DNA of 36,137 nt from Alistipes senegalensis (GTDB lineage: Bacteria > Bacteroidota > Bacteroidia > Bacteroidales > Rikenellaceae): assembly GCA_023665825.1 (NCBI GenBank), contig JAMPDE010000001.1, positions 126,337 through 162,473 on the forward strand, read 5' to 3'. Shown one piece after another: positions 14,930 through 22,264 of the stretch (position 1 is the first letter of the stretch; the number at the start of each line of letters is the position of its first letter). A program made the translations under genes and the position numbers. The notes under the pieces were generated by a model. The model saw only the letters and a list, made by a program, of their open reading frames with translations. It did no database searches and was not told the DNA's origin.

Positions 14930-16752
14930 ACGGAATGGAAGGATTCGCCCGGATGCGGACGTTGCAGTTCGTGGTGGTCTGCATCTTCGCGGTGCTGATC
15001 GGACGGCTGTTCTACATCCAGATAGTCGACGACCGCTACGAAGAACTGGCCCGCACCAACACCCTGCGCCGCGTCGTACAGTATCCGCCGCGCGGCGAGG
15101 TGTTCGACCGAAACGGCGAGTATTTAGTGCAGAGTCGCGGGTGCTACGACCTGATGGTCACCTATCGCGAACTCAGCCGTGCGGGATTCGACACGGCCCG
15201 CTTCTGCACCATCACGGGCATCAGCCCGACCAAGCTCAAACGCGAACTGGCGAACGCCCGCATGTCTCCGCGCAAACCCTACGTCGTGGCGAAATATCTC
15301 TCGAAAGAGGATAAACTGCGCTTCGACGAGTGCAATTTCTCGGGATTCTACACCGTCTACCGCACCATCCGCGAATACCCGCGCAAAATCGGCGGCAACG
15401 TCTTGGGCTACGTGGGCGAGGTGAACGAGAACATCATGAAACGCAACCCCGAATACCGTGCGGGCGACTACATCGGCATGAGCGGCGTGGAACGCTCCTA
15501 CGAGCAACTGCTCAAAGGACGCAAGGGCGTCAAGGTGCAGGAGGCGGACAAGCACAACGTCATTCAGGGTTCGTACATGAACGGGCGGTTCGATTCGCTG
15601 CCCGAACCGGGCTCCTATTTGGTAAGCACCATCGACGCCAAGCTGCAGCTGTTAGGCGAGGAGCTGATGCGCGGCAAGGTAGGCGCGGCGGTGGCCATCG
15701 ACCCCGCGACGGGCGAAATCCTGATGATGGTTTCGTCGCCGACCTACGACCCCGACGAACTGCTCGGACGCGAACGCGGCAACAACTACATGCGGCTGCT
15801 GCGCGACGAACGCCACCCGCTGTTCAACCGCGCCGTCACGTCGAAATATCCGCCGGGCTCGACCTTCAAGCTGGTGCAGGGGCTCATCGGGTTGCAGGAG
15901 GGCGTCCTCCGGCCGACAGACCGCCATGTCTGCAACATGGGCTACCAAGCGGGCAAGCTGAAAATGGCCTGCCATGCCCACGCCTCGCCGCTCGACCTGC
16001 GGTTCGCCGTCGCGACGTCGTGCAATGCCTATTTCTGCTACGTCTTCCGCGACATCCTCGAAAATCCCAAGTACGGCAGCATCAAGGAGGGATTCGAGAT
16101 GTGGCGCCGGTACATCGAGAGCTTCGGTTTCGGCCAGCGGCTGGGGTCGGACTTCCTCGACGAAGGCACGGGCCAAGTCCCCGAACGCACCTACTACGAC
16201 AAACGCTATCACGGCTCGTGGAACGCGCTGACGGTGCTGTCGCTCTCCATCGGGCAGGGCGAATTGGGGTGTACGCCGCTGCAGCTGGCCAACTTGGCGT
16301 GCATCATCGCCAATCGCGGCTATTACTACATCCCCCACATCGTCCGCAAAATCGAAGGGTGCGACTCGCTCGACCGCCGTTTCTACGAGCGCCACTACAC
16401 GATGGTCGACGCCAAGCATTTCGAGCCCATCGTCGAGGGCATGTGGCGCAGCGTCCACGTGGACGGTACGTCGAAAGGGGCCTACCTGCCCGACCTCGAC
16501 GTCTGCGGCAAGACGGGTACGGCCCAGAACCCCAACGGACGCGACCACTCGACGTTCCTGTCGTTCGCGCCGAAAGACAATCCGCGCATCGCCATTTCGG
16601 TCTACGTCGAGCACGGCGGATTCGGCGCATCGACCGCCCTGCCCATCGCCAGCCTTCTGGAAGAGTATTACCTGACGGACACCATCCGCCGGCCGGCAAT
16701 GCTGGAATACGTCAAAAACATCCAACTGCCCAACTATGCGCCACAGCATTGA
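14926..16752 (+). CDS. mrdA: penicillin-binding protein 2, elongasome transpeptidase
   Basis: PBP2 cross-links peptidoglycan during side-wall growth. The 608-residue class B PBP has one N-terminal membrane helix (about 12-33), a dimerisation/pedestal region with PPRGEVFDRNGEYL (54-67), and the transpeptidase domain. In the latter, S312-TF-K315 is the catalytic SxxK, SCN (365-367) is the SxN motif, and KTGTAQ in CGKTGTAQNPNGRDH is the KTG motif. It overlaps mreD by 4 bp and rodA by 17 bp. RodA is the glycosyltransferase partner of PBP2, so the pair is encoded together as expected. Confidence 0.96.
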   Translation: MNGMEGFARMRTLQFVVVCIFAVLIGRLFYIQIVDDRYEELARTNTLRRVVQYPPRGEVFDRNGEYLVQSRGCYDLMVTYRELSRAGFDTARFCTITGISPTKLKRELANARMSPRKPYVVAKYLSKEDKLRFDECNFSGFYTVYRTIREYPRKIGGNVLGYVGEVNENIMKRNPEYRAGDYIGMSGVERSYEQLLKGRKGVKVQEADKHNVIQGSYMNGRFDSLPEPGSYLVSTIDAKLQLLGEELMRGKVGAAVAIDPATGEILMMVSSPTYDPDELLGRERGNNYMRLLRDERHPLFNRAVTSKYPPGSTFKLVQGLIGLQEGVLRPTDRHVCNMGYQAGKLKMACHAHASPLDLRFAVATSCNAYFCYVFRDILENPKYGSIKEGFEMWRRYIESFGFGQRLGSDFLDEGTGQVPERTYYDKRYHGSWNALTVLSLSIGQGELGCTPLQLANLACIIANRGYYYIPHIVRKIEGCDSLDRRFYERHYTMVDAKHFEPIVEGMWRSVHVDGTSKGAYLPDLDVCGKTGTAQNPNGRDHSTFLSFAPKDNPRIAISVYVEHGGFGASTALPIASLLEEYYLTDTIRRPAMLEYVKNIQLPNYAPQH

Positions 16753-18193
16753 CCGGAATACCCGACTTTTCAAGGGAGTCGACCTCGTCGCCGTACTGCT
16801 CTACGCCGCTATCGTCATCGTGGGGTGCGTCTCGATTACGTCGGCCTCGTACGACGAGGCGGCCGGCAGCGGATTTTTCTCGCTCTCGCACTTCTACATG
16901 AAGCAGGCGGTCTGGGTCAGCATTGCCTGCACGACAGCCATCGTCGTACTACTTTTAGACGAACGATTCTACCACATGCTGGCCTATCCGGCCTACGTCG
17001 GCGGTCTGGTGATGCTCGTCGCGGCCCTGCTGTTCGGCCGCGAGGTCAACGGTGCCAAAGCGTGGTTCGAGTTCGGCTCGTTCCGTATGCAGCCGGTCGA
17101 ATTCGCCAAAATCGCGACGGCCCTCGCCCTTGCCCGCGTGATGAGTGCCTATACGTTCTCCATCGACCGTGTAAGCGACCTGTTCAAAGTCGCGATGGTC
17201 ATCTGCCTGCCGCTGGGCATCATCATCCTGCAAAACGACACCGGTTCGGGCATCGTGCTGGGATCGTTTCTGTTCGTGCTCTACCGCGAGGGGCTGAACA
17301 AGTGGCTTTGCGTGCCGGTGCTGTTGATCGCAACGCTCTTCATCATCTCGTTCCTGCTGACGCCCATGACGCTCCTCGTGCTCTCGATCATCGTCTGCAC
17401 GCTCTGCGAAGCGATGATCAACCACCGCTGGCGCGCGAACATCATCTATTTGGCGTCGCTCGCGCTGGCCAGCATCGTGTGCTACGCGGGGCTGGTCGTC
17501 TTCGCACCCGGTACGGCCGATTTCTACCACACGCTGCTCGTCGTAACGATCGTTTCGCTCATCGGCGTGGCCATCTATGCCTACCGCGCCAACCTGAACA
17601 ACGTCTACCTGATTATCGGGCTGTTCGTCGGCATGCTGGTTTTCTTTCCGACGACCGACTACATCTTCAACTCGATTCTGAAAGAGCACCAGCAGAACCG
17701 TATCAAGAGTTTCTTGGGCATCATCAGCGACCCGCGCGGCATCGACTACAACGTCAACCAGTCGAAAATCGCCATCGGGTCGGGCGGATTCACGGGCAAG
17801 GGATTCATGGAGGGGACGCAGATCCGCTACGGATTCGTGCCCGAACACCACACCGACTTCATCTTCTGCACCGTCGGCGAGGAGTGGGGATTTCTCGGCA
17901 CGCTGTTCGTGCTCGCGCTGTTCTGCCTGCTGATTTTCAGGCTGATGCGCATGGGCGAACGGCAGGAGGAACCCTTCGGCCGCATCTATTGTTACTGCGT
18001 GGCCTCGATTTTGCTGTTCCACGTGCTGGTGAACGTCGGCATGACCATCGGGCTGGTTCCCGTGATGGGCATTCCGCTGCCGCTGATGAGCTACGGCGGG
18101 TCGTCGCTCATCGCTTTCACGATTCTGATATTCATCGCTATCAGGCTCGACGCCGCGACCAAACAATTCTCTCCCAACAAGTTCCGGCCATGA
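16736..18193 (+). CDS. rodA: RodA, SEDS peptidoglycan glycosyltransferase
   Basis: RodA polymerises lipid II into glycan strands in complex with PBP2. The 485-residue protein has about ten or more membrane helices and the SEDS signatures FRMQPVEFAKIATALALAR, ILQNDTGSGIVLGSF (with the catalytically important Asp) and GIPLPLMSYGGSSL near the C-terminus. It is somewhat longer than E. coli RodA (370). The extra length is mostly in the middle, where several hydrophobic segments (about 200-290) are added between the two SEDS halves. This resembles other Bacteroidota RodA proteins. The start codon lies inside the end of mrdA and the stop overlaps the next ATG (ATGA). Confidence 0.95.
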   Translation: MRHSIDRNTRLFKGVDLVAVLLYAAIVIVGCVSITSASYDEAAGSGFFSLSHFYMKQAVWVSIACTTAIVVLLLDERFYHMLAYPAYVGGLVMLVAALLFGREVNGAKAWFEFGSFRMQPVEFAKIATALALARVMSAYTFSIDRVSDLFKVAMVICLPLGIIILQNDTGSGIVLGSFLFVLYREGLNKWLCVPVLLIATLFIISFLLTPMTLLVLSIIVCTLCEAMINHRWRANIIYLASLALASIVCYAGLVVFAPGTADFYHTLLVVTIVSLIGVAIYAYRANLNNVYLIIGLFVGMLVFFPTTDYIFNSILKEHQQNRIKSFLGIISDPRGIDYNVNQSKIAIGSGGFTGKGFMEGTQIRYGFVPEHHTDFIFCTVGEEWGFLGTLFVLALFCLLIFRLMRMGERQEEPFGRIYCYCVASILLFHVLVNVGMTIGLVPVMGIPLPLMSYGGSSLIAFTILIFIAIRLDAATKQFSPNKFRP

Positions 18194-20772
18194 TCCGTTA
18201 CACCCCGCAAGGGCTCGCGCCCGAAGAGGTCGCCGCCAGCCGGCGCCGATACGGGGTCAATCTCATCACACCGGCACGCGACAACTCGGCATGGGAACTC
18301 CTCGCCGAGAAGTTCCGCGACCCGATCATCCGCATTCTGCTCGTCGCAGCCGTGCTCTCCATCGGCATCGGCGCGTTTCACGGCGATTTCACCGAATCGG
18401 TGGGCATCGTCTGCGCCATCGTGCTGGCTACCTGCGTCGGATTCTGGTTCGAGTGGGACGCGCGGCGGCGGTTCCGCCGGCTGAACAAGGTAAACGACGA
18501 CGTACCCGTCAAAGTATTGCGCGGGGGCGCGATGTGCAGCATTCCGCGACGCGATGTCGTGGTCGGCGACGTCGTGGTCGTCGAGTGCGGCGAGACGGTG
18601 CCCGCCGACGGCGAACTGGTCGAAGCGGTCTCGCTGAAAATCGACGAATCGACCCTCACGGGCGAACCGGTCTGCGACAAGACGGCCGACGAAAGCCGTT
18701 TCGACCCCGAAGCGACCTATCCGTCGAACCGGCTGCTGCGCGGCACGTCGGTCATCGACGGCTACGGACGCATGGTCGTCACGGTCGTCGGCGACTGCAC
18801 CGAAGCAGGCCGCGTCACAGAGCAATCGACCGTGCGCAACGACGCGCCGACGCCGCTCGACCGCCAGCTGGAACGGCTTTCACGCCTCATCGGACGGGTC
18901 GGCATCGTCATCGCCGTCGTCATTTTCTGCGGGATGCTGGCCAAAGCCGCCGCGTTCGGCGGACTGTTGCAGCGACCCGGCATCGAAATCGCCGAATACG
19001 TGCTGCACGTCTTCATGGTCTCGGTCGCCCTCATCGTCATGGCCGTGCCCGAAGGGCTGCCGATGAGCATCACGCTGTCGCTGGCGATTTCGATGCGCAA
19101 GATGCTCCGCACCAACAACTTGGTGCGCAAGATGCACGCCTGCGAGACGATGGGTGCCGTGACGGTCATCTGCACCGACAAGACCGGCACGCTGACCCGC
19201 AACCGCATGGCCGTGCAGGAGCTGGTGCGCTACGACGACCTCTCGGCGCTCGATTTCGCCGAAACGGTCGCCGCCAACACGACTGCTTTTCTGGATGCTT
19301 CGGGTGCGGCACTCGGCAACCCGACCGAAGGGGCGCTGCTGGCATGGCTGCGCGACAACGGCGCGGATTACGAATCCCTGCGCCGTCGGGCCCGCATCAT
19401 CGACCGGCAGACCTTTTCGACCGAACGCAAATACATGGCGACGCTCATCGAGAGCGGATTTTCGGGGCGGCGGATGCTCTGCGTCAAGGGTGCGCCCGAA
19501 ATCGTGCGGAGTTTCTGCACGCCAGACGGACACGAAGCGGAAATCGCCGCCCGACTGGACGAAGCCCAACACCGCGCCATGCGTACGCTGGGGTTCGCTT
19601 GGTGCGAAACGTCCGCCGCCGATTGCGCCGGCGCGCTCGCAGCGGGCGGGCTGCACTTCGCGGCCATTGCCGCCATTGCCGACCCTATCCGCGACGAAGT
19701 GCCGGAAGCCGTCCACCGGTGCATCGAGGCCGGCCTCTCGATAAAAATCGTGACGGGCGACACGACGGCCACCGCCACCGAAATCGCCCGCCGCATCGGA
19801 CTGTGGGACGACCGGACGGACACCGACCGCAACCGCCTGACGGGTGCCGAGTTCGCGGCGATGACCGATGAGGAACTGCTGCCGCAAATCCACTTGATAA
19901 AGATACTCGCGCGCGCCCGACCGCTCGACAAACAACGGCTGGTGCGCCTGCTGCAACAGCGCGGCGAGGTGGTCGCCGTGACGGGCGACGGCACGAACGA
20001 CGCACCCGCCCTGAACTTCGCCGACGTGGGGCTGTCGATGGGTTCGGGCACATCGGTGGCCAAAGATGCGTCGGACATCACGCTGCTCGACGATTCGTTT
20101 TCGTCGATCGCGACGGCTGTGCTGTGGGGCCGTTCGCTTTACCGCAACATCCAGCGGTTCGTGCTTTTCCAGCTCACGATCAACGTCGTGGCTATCGTCG
20201 TCTGCTTCGTCGGAGCCGTCGTCGGCACCGACATGCCGCTCACGGTGGTGCAGATTCTGTGGGTGAACATCATCATGGACACCTTCGCCGCAATGGCGAT
20301 GGCGTCGCTGCCCCCCAATCCCGAAGTGATGCGCGACCCGCCGCGCCGCCGCGCCGAATTCATCATCACACCGGCTATGGCGCGCACGATTTTCGCCTGC
20401 GCGGGCGCGATGACGGCCGTGCTGCTGGGGATGCTCTTCGCTTGGACGTCGCGCACGGGCGACCTGACCGTGCACCGCCTGACCCTCTTTTTCACGACCT
20501 TCGTCTTCCTGCAATTCTGGAACATGTTCAACGCCCGCAGTTTCGAGCTGCACCGCCCCGTTTACCGCACTTTTCGCGGCTGCCGCGAGTTCTTCCTCGT
20601 CTTGGCCGCCATTGCCGCCGGCCAGTGGCTGATCGTCGAAACGGGCGGCGAAGTGTTCCGCACGGAGCCCCTGTCGGCAAGCGACTGGGCGGCAGTCGTC
20701 GGGCTGACCTCGCTCTTAGCGTTGGGCGGCGAAGCGTTGCGGGCTTTCCAGCGGAGAACGTCGCCGCGCTGA
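18190..20772 (+). CDS. PMCA-type Ca2+-translocating P-type ATPase
   Basis: The 860-residue protein is a P2-type cation pump that uses ATP to export Ca2+ from the cytoplasm. Features in order: an N-terminal cation-ATPase domain; TGEP (157-160, actuator phosphatase loop); PEGLP (287-291, M4 ion site); ICTDKTGTLT with phosphorylated D330; KGAPE in the nucleotide domain; GDGTNDAPAL hinge motif; and WVNIIMDT in M6 with the Ca2+-liganding Asn/Asp. About ten membrane segments are predicted. Transport of another cation such as Mn2+ cannot be excluded. The ATG at 18190 overlaps the rodA stop, so it is translated with the rod genes, an unexpected position. Hsp20 follows after 59 bp without a visible promoter. 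Confidence 0.92.
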   Translation: MIRYTPQGLAPEEVAASRRRYGVNLITPARDNSAWELLAEKFRDPIIRILLVAAVLSIGIGAFHGDFTESVGIVCAIVLATCVGFWFEWDARRRFRRLNKVNDDVPVKVLRGGAMCSIPRRDVVVGDVVVVECGETVPADGELVEAVSLKIDESTLTGEPVCDKTADESRFDPEATYPSNRLLRGTSVIDGYGRMVVTVVGDCTEAGRVTEQSTVRNDAPTPLDRQLERLSRLIGRVGIVIAVVIFCGMLAKAAAFGGLLQRPGIEIAEYVLHVFMVSVALIVMAVPEGLPMSITLSLAISMRKMLRTNNLVRKMHACETMGAVTVICTDKTGTLTRNRMAVQELVRYDDLSALDFAETVAANTTAFLDASGAALGNPTEGALLAWLRDNGADYESLRRRARIIDRQTFSTERKYMATLIESGFSGRRMLCVKGAPEIVRSFCTPDGHEAEIAARLDEAQHRAMRTLGFAWCETSAADCAGALAAGGLHFAAIAAIADPIRDEVPEAVHRCIEAGLSIKIVTGDTTATATEIARRIGLWDDRTDTDRNRLTGAEFAAMTDEELLPQIHLIKILARARPLDKQRLVRLLQQRGEVVAVTGDGTNDAPALNFADVGLSMGSGTSVAKDASDITLLDDSFSSIATAVLWGRSLYRNIQRFVLFQLTINVVAIVVCFVGAVVGTDMPLTVVQILWVNIIMDTFAAMAMASLPPNPEVMRDPPRRRAEFIITPAMARTIFACAGAMTAVLLGMLFAWTSRTGDLTVHRLTLFFTTFVFLQFWNMFNARSFELHRPVYRTFRGCREFFLVLAAIAAGQWLIVETGGEVFRTEPLSASDWAAVVGLTSLLALGGEALRAFQRRTSPR

Positions 20773-20831
20773 ACCGCCGGCTCGTGGCACGGGTTTTGAC
20801 CGCTTGCAGGGAAACCAAAAACCGAAAAAAT

Positions 20832-21278
20832 ATGGTACCTGTAAGACGTAATCAGAACAACTGGCTGCCGAGCATCTTCAACGACCTGCTGGACGGCACG
20901 TGGCCCGACCGCCGCAATACGACCTCGCCGGCCGTGAACATCATCGAGAGCGAGGATTGCTACAAGGTCGAAGTGGCCGCGCCGGGCATGACCCGCGAAG
21001 ATTTCAAGGTGCACCTCAACGAGGACAACGAACTGCTCATCTCGCTGGAGAAAAAGAACGAGCCGAAAGAGGAGAACAAGGAGTCCGAATCGAAACGGGG
21101 CACCTATCTGCGGCGCGAATTCTCCTACACGCAGTTCCGGCAGACGCTGCTGCTGCCCGACAACATCGAGCGCGACAAAATTTCGGCGCGCATGGAGAAC
21201 GGCGTGATGACGATCGACATTCCGAAAAAATCGAAAGCCGACGTCGCCGCCGCATCGCGCCAGATCGAGGTGCAGTAA
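20832..21278 (+). CDS. Hsp20/alpha-crystallin family small heat-shock protein
   Basis: The 148-residue ATP-independent holdase binds unfolding proteins and prevents aggregation. The alpha-crystallin domain spans about residues 33-135: SPAVNIIESEDCYKVEVAAPGMTREDFKV near its start, REFSYTQFRQTLLLPDNI in the middle, and the family signature ISARMENGVMTIDIPKK near the end. The upstream frame is open into the pump gene, but the ATG at 20832 gives the normal N-terminus. It is the last gene before a strong hairpin terminator, so it probably belongs to the rod-Ca2+ pump transcript. I found no heat-shock or -7 promoter element in the 59-bp gap. Confidence 0.95.
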   Translation: MVPVRRNQNNWLPSIFNDLLDGTWPDRRNTTSPAVNIIESEDCYKVEVAAPGMTREDFKVHLNEDNELLISLEKKNEPKEENKESESKRGTYLRREFSYTQFRQTLLLPDNIERDKISARMENGVMTIDIPKKSKADVAAASRQIEVQ

Positions 21279-21300
21279 CTCGCGGCGAGCCACACGAACG

Positions 21301-21331
21301 GGGAGCATACGTACACACGTATGCTCCCTTT
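21301..21331 (+). terminator. terminator of the rod-pump-hsp20 unit
   Basis: A perfect 12-bp stem (GGGAGCATACGT 21301-21312, ACGTATGCTCCC 21317-21328, loop ACAC) is followed by TTT. It lies 22 bp after the hsp20 stop. Confidence 0.85.
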
Positions 21332-21345
21332 CGCATTCGTATGAT

Positions 21346-21376
21346 TTTGAATTTTTCGCGGCTTTTCGTATTTTGC
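21346..21376 (+). promoter_or_regulatory. promoter of the CMD-cupin gene
   Basis: TTTG (21346-21349) and TATTTTGC (21369-21376), with a 19-bp spacer, fit the Bacteroidota consensus. The -7 box is 21 bp before the ATG at 21398. Confidence 0.7.
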
Positions 21377-21397
21377 GCCGGACAAAAATGGGTTCCT

Positions 21398-22252
21398 ATG
21401 AAACGGATTCTTCTAATACTCCTTTTTTCAACACTCACGACCATGACTGAAGCACAGGAAAAAATCAAGCAGACCGCAGGCCGGGACCAACTCGGCGCAT
21501 TCGCACCCGAATTCGCCCGACTGAACGACGACGTGCTGTTCGGCGAAGTATGGAGCCGCACCTCCGAGCTCTCGCTGCGCGACCGTTCGCTCGTGACGGT
21601 CGTGGCACTGATGGCGCAGGGGCTGACCGATTCGTCGTTCAAATACCATTTGGAATCGGCCCGCAAGAACGGCATCACCCGCCCGGAAATCGCTGAAATC
21701 CTGACCCATGCGGCGTTCTATACCGGCTGGCCGAAAGCATGGGCGGCGTTCCGTTTGGCGAAAGAGGTCTGGCAGGACGAGACGGCGGCAGAGGACAGTA
21801 CGGCGACCGGCACAATCGACGAAAAGGCCGCAGCCCGCGCGGCGTTCGAGCGCGAAATGATTTTCCCCGTCGGCCAGCCGAACGATGCCTATGCCCGCTA
21901 TTTCATCGGGCAGTCCTACCTCGCACCGGTTTCGACCGAACAGGTGAAAATCGTCAACGTGACGTTCGAGCCGGGCTGCCGCAACAACTGGCACATTCAT
22001 CACGCGACGAAAGGCGGTGGCCAGACGCTGGTTTGCGTGGCCGGTCGCGGCTGGTATCAGGAGTGGGGAAAACCCGCCCGTGCCCTGCGTGCAGGCGACG
22101 TAGTGAACATTCCGGCCGGAGTGAAGCACTGGCACGGCGCGGCGGCGGACAGCTGGTTCGCCCATTTGGCGGTCGAAATCGACGGCGAAAACACCTCGAA
22201 CGAATGGCTCGAAGCGGTCGATGACGCACAGTACGGCGCGCTGAAAGAATAA
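21398..22252 (+). CDS. secreted carboxymuconolactone decarboxylase-like / cupin fusion protein
   Basis: This 284-residue two-domain protein is preceded by a signal peptide (MKRILLILLFSTLTTMTEAQ). Residues about 33-127 form a carboxymuconolactone-decarboxylase/AhpD-type helical domain (LSLRDRSLVTVVALMAQG, ILTHAAFYTGWPKAW). It lacks the CxxC of peroxidase-type AhpD. Residues about 160-262 form a cupin barrel with H199, H201, Q209 and H244 as likely metal ligands. A His-x-His...Gln...His set is known from cupin hydroxynitrile lyases and relatives, there as HxHxxxQ; here three extra residues separate the second His from the Gln. Function is unknown; oxidation or detoxification of small molecules is typical speculation for such fusions. 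It has its own promoter and is convergent with the OstA-like gene, 12 bp from its stop. Confidence 0.85.
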   Translation: MKRILLILLFSTLTTMTEAQEKIKQTAGRDQLGAFAPEFARLNDDVLFGEVWSRTSELSLRDRSLVTVVALMAQGLTDSSFKYHLESARKNGITRPEIAEILTHAAFYTGWPKAWAAFRLAKEVWQDETAAEDSTATGTIDEKAAARAAFEREMIFPVGQPNDAYARYFIGQSYLAPVSTEQVKIVNVTFEPGCRNNWHIHHATKGGGQTLVCVAGRGWYQEWGKPARALRAGDVVNIPAGVKHWHGAAADSWFAHLAVEIDGENTSNEWLEAVDDAQYGALKE

Positions 22253-22264
22253 ACGCGGATTTTC

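Noticed and set aside
16453-16464. GTCCACGTGGAC palindrome resembling a parS centre
   Set aside because: It lies within the mrdA coding sequence, lacks the flanking TGTTTC/GAAACA of parS, and is a short CACGTG palindrome expected by chance.
20900-21397. N-terminal extension joining the CMD-cupin frame to the region overlapping hsp20
   Set aside because: The frame is open, but it crosses a strong terminator and a good promoter, and the ATG at 21398 begins a clean signal peptide.
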